From positions 554,737 through 618,736 of the forward strand of contig CAKOGP040000446.1 in assembly GCA_933822405.4 (NCBI GenBank): 64,000 nt of DNA, read 5' to 3'. Every line of letters begins with the position of its first letter. Positions within the stretch are counted from its first letter, which is position 1. The position numbers were made by a program, and so were the translations under genes. Shown one piece after another: positions 56,047 through 64,000 of this stretch. The notes beneath the pieces were generated by a model. It searched no databases. It was given only the letters and a program-made list of their open reading frames with translations, and was not told the origin of the DNA. Origin of the DNA: Cylindrotheca closterium. Its lineage: Eukaryota > Bacillariophyta > Bacillariophyceae > Bacillariales > Bacillariaceae.

Positions 56047-56815
56047 CAGTTGCAATGGAAATTTCGAAATTGTGTCGTTTCATTCTTTCGTTTTCCCACT
56101 CCGGCGAATCATGTGTGACATAGCAAAGACAAAGCAAAATCCGACCTTTGCCCATGGTATTTTCCAAAAATACCTTCCAACTCTTCCGTTCAGGAAGCTT
56201 GGCAGACGGCAGTACCGGATGAAAAATCTCAATTAGAGAAATATAACGCGCGAAATCAAGCACACACAGGTCATTTTCTACTCCATCGAAGTTTGGAGTC
56301 CCAAAAACGCACCTTGAAGTCTCGAGTGGAAAAACTTGCTGACGTGGTTGATGGGAGAGTCAACTCAAACAGATGGAAGCATGAAGATTGAACAAATGTC
56401 GGCATCGGATAAATTGAAACGCGCTAAACCAATACTTCAATTAAAGAAGGTAGTAAAATCCCGTACATTTTTCGACCTAGATATGATCAGATGAGGGCAG
56501 TTTTAATCAACAAGGCTTCACGACATATGTGGCAAACGGTACTTAGCTTGACATTATATGAGCTTTTTGGTTTCGACGGATCTTTTGACCGATTCTATTT
56601 GACGACAGAACAACAGAACGCCCCCTACTTGAACTACGAGCTTCAGTACTATGAAGATACGAAACTGTATTCAAGCTAACTGTCGAGACTGGAAAATCAG
56701 GTACTGGTATCCAGTGGCCACAACTTTTGTTTTCCCTTCATCCAGTGTCAATATCATATCATATCATATCATATCATATAGTATATTAGATCAAATCAAA
56801 TCAAATCACTTCAAA
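56047..56815. other. Divergent promoter region
   Basis: ATATC pentanucleotide array at about 56752-56780 just upstream of the next start. No gene supported. Confidence 0.5.
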
Positions 56816-57805
56816 ATGGATCAAGCACCTCGAAGACCTAGTAGAAGAAGCATGCCAAAAGCTGTCTGCTTCAACCCTGACGTTCGTGTGAGAATCGTCA
56901 AACCATTGCACTATAGAGCCAAACGCTCGGATCTTTGGGTTTCAAGGGAAGACTTGAAACAAAAGAGAGCAGAGTTTCATGGAATCTTGGACTGTCTGAC
57001 ACTTGATTCGTCTTTCTACGAAGAAGGAGGATACTTTCTGTTAGGGCTTGACTCCAAGAAGGATCAAGAACTCAAGTATCGAAACGTAGTAGATTCGAGG
57101 TATGCGGTACTGAAAGAGCAACGCCATCAGACTGCTAGTTCGCGGTGGCACTGTGGCGTTGGTTCCAGCACCATGTCAGACTGCATCTCGGAGTCTTACC
57201 AGGAACACACTCAAGAAGCCTCCAATGTTGCACGGTTCACTGCCGTGCGGTTAGAAGAGGAACTAAATGCAGAGGAGAAACAAACCGAATCGGAAATCAT
57301 GTCCCTTCGTGAAGTAAAGACACTTTTGAAACGATCGAGCTCGCACCGTACGAACTCTCTGTCCGTGTCATCCCGATCCAATTCCTTCCATGATTTCATG
57401 GATATTTGGATAAAGGAAGTTGACGAGGCTGGGGACGACTCAAGCGGGGACGATTGGTCTGTTGGCTCTTTCAGCTCGGATGATGATGATGACATATTCG
57501 GAAATAGCATGGAAATCCCAATACGCGAAACTGACAGGAGTAATCTGAAACGGTATGCTTTTCCGAAGCAAGACCAAGTGGACGATACCCAGTCCACAGC
57601 AGATTCTAGCGTTTGGAGTGTGGACATTTCCACTGATAACGATGACGATTTCTTGGCCCAGGCACCATCAGTGGAATCACCACGCAATGGAAAGTCGTTT
57701 CTTGCCAAGGAACACACCCCGCAAGGGAGTGACATATTCGTTCCTACATTTTCTCAACCTTTGCCGAAACAAGCGCCATCACCAAAAAATGCAATTGCTG
57801 CTTGA
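56816..57805 (+). CDS. Diatom-type VxF...VRV head protein with acidic Ser-rich tail
   Basis: 329 residues from MDQAPRRPSRRSMPKAV. The head has PKAVCFNPDVRVRIVKPLHY, then SDLWVSREDLKQKRAEFHG; this pattern (a VxF...VxV strand followed by W-x-[ST]-xx-[DE] and a helix) recurs, as I remember it, in many uncharacterised diatom proteins. A middle helix (VRLEEELNAEEKQTESEI) is followed by phosphosite-like Ser runs (KRSSSHRTNSLSVSS) and several acidic DDDDD stretches. Likely a soluble regulatory protein; no catalytic residues seen. Confidence 0.75.
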   Translation: MDQAPRRPSRRSMPKAVCFNPDVRVRIVKPLHYRAKRSDLWVSREDLKQKRAEFHGILDCLTLDSSFYEEGGYFLLGLDSKKDQELKYRNVVDSRYAVLKEQRHQTASSRWHCGVGSSTMSDCISESYQEHTQEASNVARFTAVRLEEELNAEEKQTESEIMSLREVKTLLKRSSSHRTNSLSVSSRSNSFHDFMDIWIKEVDEAGDDSSGDDWSVGSFSSDDDDDIFGNSMEIPIRETDRSNLKRYAFPKQDQVDDTQSTADSSVWSVDISTDNDDDFLAQAPSVESPRNGKSFLAKEHTPQGSDIFVPTFSQPLPKQAPSPKNAIAA

Positions 57806-57993
57806 ACCTTGACAAGATTCACTTTGATTCCTGCCGCTGATGATTGAGCTTGAAACTTTATCACATTATATTGTACTATAGCAATTATGTATTTTTCAAT
57901 TAATAATATGTATTCCCCACAATGTGCATCTTGATCTTATTGATTGTTGTAGCGTTGGCACATTCACATATATCATACTGTAGGCTGCAGTGT

Positions 57994-60900
57994 TTATCGA
58001 ATCCCGAGACCTGTGCGTGTAGAAAGTCCAGAGAGTCCACCGCCTCTTCGTTTCTGAGGTGACATGAAGGTATTATTCTCCTTGTCGAGACGTCTAGGCG
58101 GCATGGAAGAACCCTTTCCTTTGGGTCGCAACATACTCGCAAACTTCTTTGGAGATGTCGACTTGAGCGAATTTGGATGGCCGGTGAGCGTCACGGAGGG
58201 ACTGTCGGTGAAGAATGGTGATCGTGGCAATGTCGATGCGACAGGTTCTTCATATTGTTGCTTTGGGGTTAGGGACTTGCGAAGCCGGAGCACTTGGTCT
58301 CGGACACGCCTCTCAACTGGACTCTTGTAAGAACTTCTATAGGAAGATCGTGGTGTCAAAGGTGACTTGGACTTCAATTCAAGCTTAAGTCGCTCAACTT
58401 GAACTCGAAGCGCGACGTTTTCAGCAGCTTGGATTTCGTTCTCGAGGGTATCTTGTGCTTCATTGAGTGCCGCTTCGGGTGATTTTGCGGCCTTGTCGGT
58501 CGAGAAGGCCTCACTTTCAGCATCTTCAAAGTTGGTTTGAAGATTATCAAGTTCCTCCTGGAGTTCCGTGATCAATTGTGCCTCATCTTCCGCTTGCTTT
58601 TGCAATCGGTGAACTTCCTTTCGTTCCTTCAGTAGTTCCGCTTCGATTTGAACTTGGTCAGTTCGAGTGCTCGCCAATTCACCTTGAAGACCAAGTATCT
58701 CCTTTTTCAATGATTCATTCTCGTCCATTAGAGATTCACTCTGTTGCTGGAAGATTCGAGTGGACTGGCTTCGGGACTTTCGTTCAAGGGAAAGTTGATC
58801 TCGAAGTGCCTTTGAGCCTTCTTCGGCCTTTCGTAGTTCTATAGCACTATTGCCAACAGAGATTTCAAGGCTCTTGATTCGAGCTTCCGTGATTGCCTTG
58901 TCCTGATTAGACTGCACCATCCGAGACCTGTGAAAGTTTTGCATGGTGATAAATTGATCTTCGAGCTTGTGAACTCGCAAGTTTATGATTTCAGCGTGCA
59001 TCTTAGGCCGTGTCGAGTTAGATTTCAACTGCAGGTCTTGGACTTCTTTGCGTGAAATTGAAATTGCAGCATAGCGCTCCTCAAGCTCCCTTCGCAAAAC
59101 ATCCTTGTCGTCCTTGAGCTGAGCATTCTCTTGGATGTAGTTTTCTAGCTTGTCTTCAAAGAGAGTTTGAGATTGCTCAAGTTCTTGTGCCAAGAGCTCC
59201 GTTTGGTACTTCAGGCCTTCCTTCTCGAGATGACTATCTTTTTGAAGTTGCGTCAGTTTGTTTTCGAGTTCTTCTTTCTCCCTCTTGACTTGGACCAGTT
59301 CGTCTTCGTCTTCGGCTTCCGCCAATTCCATGCTTCCTCCATTCATTGTTTCCCCTACCGGTGCGTCATAACGTGGTTTACCTTTTCGTTCGTCAAACGT
59401 GTATTTGTAGAGAGCAGCGGTTTGATTGGATTGGCGACTGATTTCTTTCCATGCGTCCGTCTGCATCAAGAGCAATTCGTTTTCCTGTCGCAAGATTTCA
59501 TTGTTCTCAAACGAACTTTTCAGCTTGCGTTGCAGATCTTGTACAACTTTATCATTCTCGTCAATGAGTTCCTTTCGATCATTTCGAGCATCACACAGCA
59601 TGTGAAGGAGCTTGCGTTCTCGCTTCTCCTGAGACTTGTTCTTGTTGCGTTGTTCCATTAACATTTTCATCATTCTGTTGAGGGCTACCCTTTCTTTGTT
59701 ATCTTGGAACAAAGATTTTCGTCTTCCCCCATCCATTCCAAGAGTTTCGCGAATTTCATTCTCGTGTGGATCATGAGGTTGCGACACGGTAATGTTTGAA
59801 GGCGGTGCCTGTGTTGGTGCCAGAGTCTTGTCTTCCGAAACTGTAGGAAGGTTTGGGGAAGAGATGAAACGATGCCGAGCCTTGGATTTGCTTTTCTTCT
59901 TTTTGGACTTCGAAGAACTTGGCTTAGTGAATATGGAATTGCGTGCCTTCTCTTCCGCCGAAGCATTCTTTTGGTTGAAAAGTCGGATCGGATTCCATTT
60001 CTTCTTGTCTGTGGACTGTGTGGAACTCATGGATACTGATGAGGATGATACGGAAGAGGAAGCCGAGACAGTCGAGACGGAGGATGCAGACGAAGAAACC
60101 GATGCCACCTCTGAGTTTGAGTTGGATGTTAGAGCTTCGGATAATGGCGAAGAGAACGAGTGCGACTCCCCGGCACTGCTACTTTCACTTGCGCTTGTTG
60201 CTAGAACTCCAACTTTGGAATCCTGTTCTTGCTCATCGACCTTAACGTTTGAATTTGGCATGGCAACCAAAGGTTCGGGTGAAGCAAGAAGAGTATTCAA
60301 GAGTGATGACATGGGCGAAGGTTCTTCCGTGAGCGAAGGCTGCGAAATATGTGTTGTATGAGTTGGTGCTCCAATCGCCTTCTCTGACACTACAAGTTCG
60401 TCATGGTTTTCATTCGCGAAATGGCCGGTGCCGTCGTCTTGAAACTGAAATCCAGCGGAACCTGTGCGGGTGTTTTGAATCTTGGGTGTCACATCCTGAC
60501 TTTGCTTTGTATCCATTACATTCATGCTTGGGGTCGCGTCCACAAGAATGTTTCGGAAGCCAGCCTCAAAATTCGACTGTTGAGTAGACTGGTGCATTGA
60601 TGAAGGGACATCCTGGTTCTCGTCCGTGTCGGAAGTAAATCGAATTGGTGACAAGGTAATGTCCAATCTATCTCGACGCATTAAACGCACAGCGCTTCTG
60701 GGACTACCATGCGGGGACGTTTGGAAAGGTGAAATATCTTCCGAATCATTTGATGATTGCTTTGTGAGGATAATATCTTCGCCACCATCACGGCTTACGA
60801 CTCTATGGACAGTCCGCTGTGGTAAGCGTTGTTCCTCTTGATCGTTCTGGGAAGGAAAATGACTTGGTGTCGCTGAATGAATGGAGCTATCTTGACTCAA

Positions 60901-61305
60901 GGAAGGAACTGGTGTCCAAGTTGTACAAGCTTCTTCTTCCATGATGGCATCCCCAATTCGAATTTCCCCAACGTCGGTAATGACGGCTTCTTCTTCATCT
61001 TCTTGTTGCTCGAGGGCATATGCTTTCGAATTGTTGGCATTAAACCCTTCGAAACTGAGGGCAGACATGTTCAATTCTTGTTGCAAAGCAGCCAAGGAAT
61101 CCAAATTTGCAAGCTCTCCAGTCAAATCATCGTCATCGTTGTCTTCAAAGAAGTCTTTCTCCACGTAAACAGACGTATTGGCATGGGCGTGCTCAACTTC
61201 GGAGATTGCCTTCAGCTCATCATCCAAGATAGCTGCTGCCTCGTCCAATTCTTGAATGAACGAATGATTGCTCATTCGAGCGCATTTCTTTTGGTAGTCG
61301 TCCAT
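57994..61305 (-). CDS. Long coiled-coil protein, cytoskeletal or scaffold type
   Basis: 1103 residues, one exon, ATG at 61305 (MDDYQKKCARMSNH). The N-terminal half (1-480) is acidic and Ser-rich with many SP/TP sites (SPFQTSPHGSPRSA, ITLSPIRF) and a Ser/Val-rich run near 380-425. A Lys-rich patch (SKSKKKKSKSKARH) precedes an extended coiled coil from about 525 to 960 (ENEILRQENELLLMQTDAW, LRRELEERYAAISISRKEV, LITELQEELDNLQTNFEDA). The tail is basic with SPLTPRSSYRSSYKSP and ends in GGLSGLSTRTGLGIR. It looks like a centrosome- or microtubule-linked scaffold controlled by proline-directed kinases; inference from composition only. Confidence 0.82.
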   Translation of the reverse strand: MDDYQKKCARMSNHSFIQELDEAAAILDDELKAISEVEHAHANTSVYVEKDFFEDNDDDDLTGELANLDSLAALQQELNMSALSFEGFNANNSKAYALEQQEDEEEAVITDVGEIRIGDAIMEEEACTTWTPVPSLSQDSSIHSATPSHFPSQNDQEEQRLPQRTVHRVVSRDGGEDIILTKQSSNDSEDISPFQTSPHGSPRSAVRLMRRDRLDITLSPIRFTSDTDENQDVPSSMHQSTQQSNFEAGFRNILVDATPSMNVMDTKQSQDVTPKIQNTRTGSAGFQFQDDGTGHFANENHDELVVSEKAIGAPTHTTHISQPSLTEEPSPMSSLLNTLLASPEPLVAMPNSNVKVDEQEQDSKVGVLATSASESSSAGESHSFSSPLSEALTSNSNSEVASVSSSASSVSTVSASSSVSSSSVSMSSTQSTDKKKWNPIRLFNQKNASAEEKARNSIFTKPSSSKSKKKKSKSKARHRFISSPNLPTVSEDKTLAPTQAPPSNITVSQPHDPHENEIRETLGMDGGRRKSLFQDNKERVALNRMMKMLMEQRNKNKSQEKRERKLLHMLCDARNDRKELIDENDKVVQDLQRKLKSSFENNEILRQENELLLMQTDAWKEISRQSNQTAALYKYTFDERKGKPRYDAPVGETMNGGSMELAEAEDEDELVQVKREKEELENKLTQLQKDSHLEKEGLKYQTELLAQELEQSQTLFEDKLENYIQENAQLKDDKDVLRRELEERYAAISISRKEVQDLQLKSNSTRPKMHAEIINLRVHKLEDQFITMQNFHRSRMVQSNQDKAITEARIKSLEISVGNSAIELRKAEEGSKALRDQLSLERKSRSQSTRIFQQQSESLMDENESLKKEILGLQGELASTRTDQVQIEAELLKERKEVHRLQKQAEDEAQLITELQEELDNLQTNFEDAESEAFSTDKAAKSPEAALNEAQDTLENEIQAAENVALRVQVERLKLELKSKSPLTPRSSYRSSYKSPVERRVRDQVLRLRKSLTPKQQYEEPVASTLPRSPFFTDSPSVTLTGHPNSLKSTSPKKFASMLRPKGKGSSMPPRRLDKENNTFMSPQKRRGGGLSGLSTRTGLGIR

Positions 61306-61979
61306 GGTTGTTGCAAGTAATCAGTGTACTACAGTCCAGTCTACCGGTATTATCATGGACTATTGTAAAGAGGGTGACAATAGACGAAAGGAGAAAGCAC
61401 TACCGGTATATAAAATAGCAACGTGATGTACAAAATATTTCGTTTTTTTGAGTTCGTGCAGGCGCTTCTAAATGCCGCTTCTACGTGACTTCATGTATGT
61501 GGGCGTAGGCACGCGTGCCGAGTTTCAAAAAACGGTCGATCTTTGGACTCTTTTAGTTCCACAAACCAAAGAATAACCCTCGTCCGGGTTCCATTGATCG
61601 GACCTGCCAAGCCAATGAGAAAGTCGGCAGCTCCGGTTCAACGTGAATTTTTTTGGGCTCTTGCTAAATGTGAAACGGAACACTCATAAATGGAATGTAT
61701 GTGGAAAGCCAGTCGGGGCTCACAGGACCGACACTGACTCTTGCAAACGTAGTCGGAATTAGGCGAGTGGTCCAATGGTGCGAAACTTTCGCAGCCAACC
61801 CTATAAACGCCGCTTTGAAAAACGAATAGTCTATACCGGTAGTCAGCTGTATTGTTACTTTATACCACTGCTCTTCATTGTATCAGCGTCTGCATCAGCG
61901 TCTCTAATCGTTTGGACCCCCCCCCCCCAACAAAGCTCAATCATCTCAGCAAAGCACCCACATCAGCATTATCACAATC
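61306..61979. other. Divergent promoter region
   Basis: Three TACCGGTA palindromes (61342, 61401, 61834) and a C11 run at about 61918-61928. No gene. Confidence 0.6.
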
Positions 61980-63639
61980 ATGGCTTTTTCCAAAAGCCTC
62001 TTGGTTAAAGAGGAAGATCTGAACGATGACGGTTGGGTTGCCTTTGATGCCGGTAATGATTCGGCATTCTTTGGGTCAAGCAAGGATTTCTTTGCAAACA
62101 GCAGCAGCAGCAGCATCGATAATAAAAACAATAGGTTTGCGGCAGAAACCAAGGAGGAGAACAAAGAAGACGATGCTGCAACTGCAAAGGCAAAAGCCCG
62201 AGAGGAAGAGAGAATGAAGGCTGTAGCCGAAGAGCGACGACAAAGACAAGCAGAATATGAGAGACGACGGGCACGGGAAGAGCAGTTCCGTCTCATGAAA
62301 GAAGAAGAAATGAAGCGCAACGAACAGGAAGCTGCAGCCAGGCGAAAGGAGCAAGAAACACAGGCATTCTTGGAAGCCAACACGAAGGTGAACGTTCAAG
62401 AAATTACCATCGTCGAGTTTTCTGATGATGATATAGATGAAGATGAGACTGCGGCTACAACTCCAAATCAATCTTCTGCTGCCGTCTCTACTGCTCGAGT
62501 TGTTACACCCACTGGGTCGCCAGTCTCCAGTGCTCCATCTTCTCCCGATAGGATGGTGGATCAAAGTGACGAAGAGGCTCAGGCGCGAATTGCCGAAGCT
62601 ATTCGACAGGAAGAATTACAATTCCATAGGGAACGAGAAGAAGAAAAGAGACGAGTAGCAGAAAAAGAAAGGTTGGCCGAACGGCGAAGACTAGTGGAAG
62701 AAAGGCAGCAACTAGAGGCAAAAAACCAAAAAGAGCTTCAAGAGAAGAAGCGATTGGCGGCTCAAAAGAAGAGTTGGTTAGCCAACAAAAGACTAGCAGA
62801 TCGAAAGAAGGGAAAGAAGAAAACCAAAAAAGACGGCAGCGCAGAAAAGAAGAAATCTAAGGGATCTAAAACGAGACGAGGCTGGTTTAAGAAGATGGGA
62901 GTTGTCAGTGAAGAAAAGGTAGGACTGGAGGTTTTGTAGCATGATATTGCTCACGTATTGCTAGTGCTCACCCCTATTCAATTGCTCTACTTTCTTTGTG
63001 TTCCAGACAACCCCCGCTCCACAGGAGGAGGTAGTCAAGACGGAAGAGAAATTGAAGGAAGAAGAAGTTGAGGAAGCCGACCGATCGGCGATTTATCTGC
63101 ATGTGGAAGATCCGATCGGGAGACCAAAGAGCCCCACACCAGACTTTGATGATGGTAGTGCGTCAGACGTTACTGGCTCTGACTTTTCGGACTCGGGTTC
63201 TGAGTCTGACGCGGGTTCTGATTCTGACTCGGATAGCTTGGAGACGCTGGAGACAAAGGATACCAAAGAAACGTACACAACAAAGGGCACGTACGAGACA
63301 TTGAATACAAAACAATATGAAGAGTTCCTGAAGCAAGAAAAGAAAGAGGAGGGATGGAGCTCATTCTTCTGTGGAGTGTTTGGCCGTGCTACAGATGAAA
63401 ATGATGACGAGCAATCCCAAACATCCATTTCGACCAGGACGAAACCTGTCGGCTATGGTTCTTCTGTTGCTGGTACGTCTCTGTCCAAAACAACCTACGG
63501 CACCGATTCGAGGGCCACGCTATCGGTTGTTGATGATGATAGCGATAGTGATTCCGACTCGTCCCAAGGCTTTGGTTCGGAGTATACTGGCGAGACTGAG
63601 GAATTGCCACCAATGAAGGAATCAAGCTTTATTTTCTGA
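61980..63639 (+). CDS. Charged single-helix/coiled-coil protein, two exons
   Basis: Exons 61980-62918 and 63007-63639 with an 88-bp phase-0 GTAGGA...CAG intron give 523 residues. Start MAFSKSLLVKEEDLNDDGWV. Two long Glu/Arg/Lys helices (about 65-135, EERMKAVAEERRQRQAEYER, and 200-290, EREEEKRRVAEKERLAERRR) resemble stable single alpha-helices more than coiled coils because hydrophobic heptads are few. A Lys block (RKKGKKKTKKDG) and RRGWFKKMG follow. Exon 2 is acidic with (SD)n runs and has WSSFFCGVFGR. Unspliced, the first exon would end after VGLEVL. Function unknown; a spacer-type structural protein is plausible. Confidence 0.82.
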
Positions 63640-64000
63640 TATGCGCGCAATGATCGCAATGATCGTTTTCGAGTACCACAACCAAAACCAATAGTGCATA
63701 ATCGATAGTTTGGAATGTATATCCTAGAGGATCAGGAATTTTAGTTGTGCATCAGAAAAGTTCTTGTTTTTGTGGCTGCAAAAGTGCGAGGAGAGAAGTG
63801 GCCGCTCTTTGGTGAGACCAGATCTGTCTTATTGATGATGTAAGCCTTGAATAAAGATCGAGAACTACTCATATCACGCTGTAGCGGTGAAGAAACACAA
63901 GCAACCCACTTGCCAACAGAGGCAAGGAGTCAATAAATAACCAACTCAAACATCATGTGGATAACCACGCATGCATAATACATAATATGGGATGAAATTC
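63640..64000. other. Intergenic, window end
   Basis: No gene seen in the 3' flank of the preceding gene. Confidence 0.5.

Noticed and set aside
55696..56118. 140-codon plus-strand open frame
   Set aside because: Its residues (many Cys, Phe, His) look like an antisense readout of the acidic minus-strand frame at 55732-56046, which is the likelier gene.
61760..61830. tRNA-like stretch (TAGGCGAGTGGTCCAATGG)
   Set aside because: No matching acceptor stem, anticodon arm or B box could be folded; coincidental.
1..64000. CRISPR arrays, rRNA genes, bacterial operons, riboswitches
   Set aside because: No spaced short-repeat array, no rRNA-like sequence, genes are intron-bearing and singly transcribed; repeats are microsatellites or coding repeats.

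Overview
The window reads as nuclear DNA of a unicellular stramenopile alga, most likely a (raphid) pennate diatom. The grounds are: moderate GC content; sparse short GT-AG introns (nine supported, 88-186 bp); many serine-rich, acidic or coiled-coil proteins of the kind annotated as hypothetical in diatoms; a Ty1/copia-type polyprotein whose integrase tail matches what I recall of diatom elements; a signal-peptide protein cut before a phenylalanine, as in diatom plastid targeting; and microsatellite-rich intergenic DNA. The species call is inference; no rRNA, tRNA or organelle gene was found to fix it.

Layout. 0-11.5 kb holds five genes: a tryptophan-motif repeat protein, a probable N-myristoylated Ala-Pro-rich protein with a 36-nt exon, a low-complexity protein with an MGFF start, a two-exon cytochrome P450, and a single-pass membrane protein with two cysteine-rich repeats. 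12.4-24 kb is a graveyard of mobile and broken sequence. It contains a degenerate gene remnant, a Ty1/copia element on the minus strand cut off inside its reverse transcriptase exactly at an interstitial telomere-like repeat, a frameshifted coiled-coil gene, a second gag-like remnant, an isolated copia reverse transcriptase fragment, a frameshifted Crinkler-like P-loop ATPase, and a 190-bp direct repeat pair.

24-36 kb is a cluster for secreted proteins: two near-identical-at-the-5'-end tandem copies and one inverted, diverged copy of a cysteine-rich family, plus a second secreted protein with a CHRT motif. A protein kinase pseudogene broken in its catalytic loop lies between them. 36.6-48.2 kb is the conserved core: a half-size DMT/EamA-like transporter, a TMCO4/DUF726 family hydrolase, a putative plastid membrane protein, a mitochondrial carrier and a cellulose-synthase-like GT2 glycosyltransferase. 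48.7-49.8 kb is a broken gene with 45-residue repeats. 50.4-63.7 kb holds seven genes for Ser-rich, basic or coiled-coil proteins, probably scaffold or cytoskeleton-associated.

Nothing here is operonic. The secreted cysteine-rich cluster and the tryptophan-motif repeat protein are the best candidates for undescribed biology; the retroelement-telomere junction is the most unusual DNA structure. Several obvious start codons had to be moved inward because the longest open frames begin at TTG or GTG.
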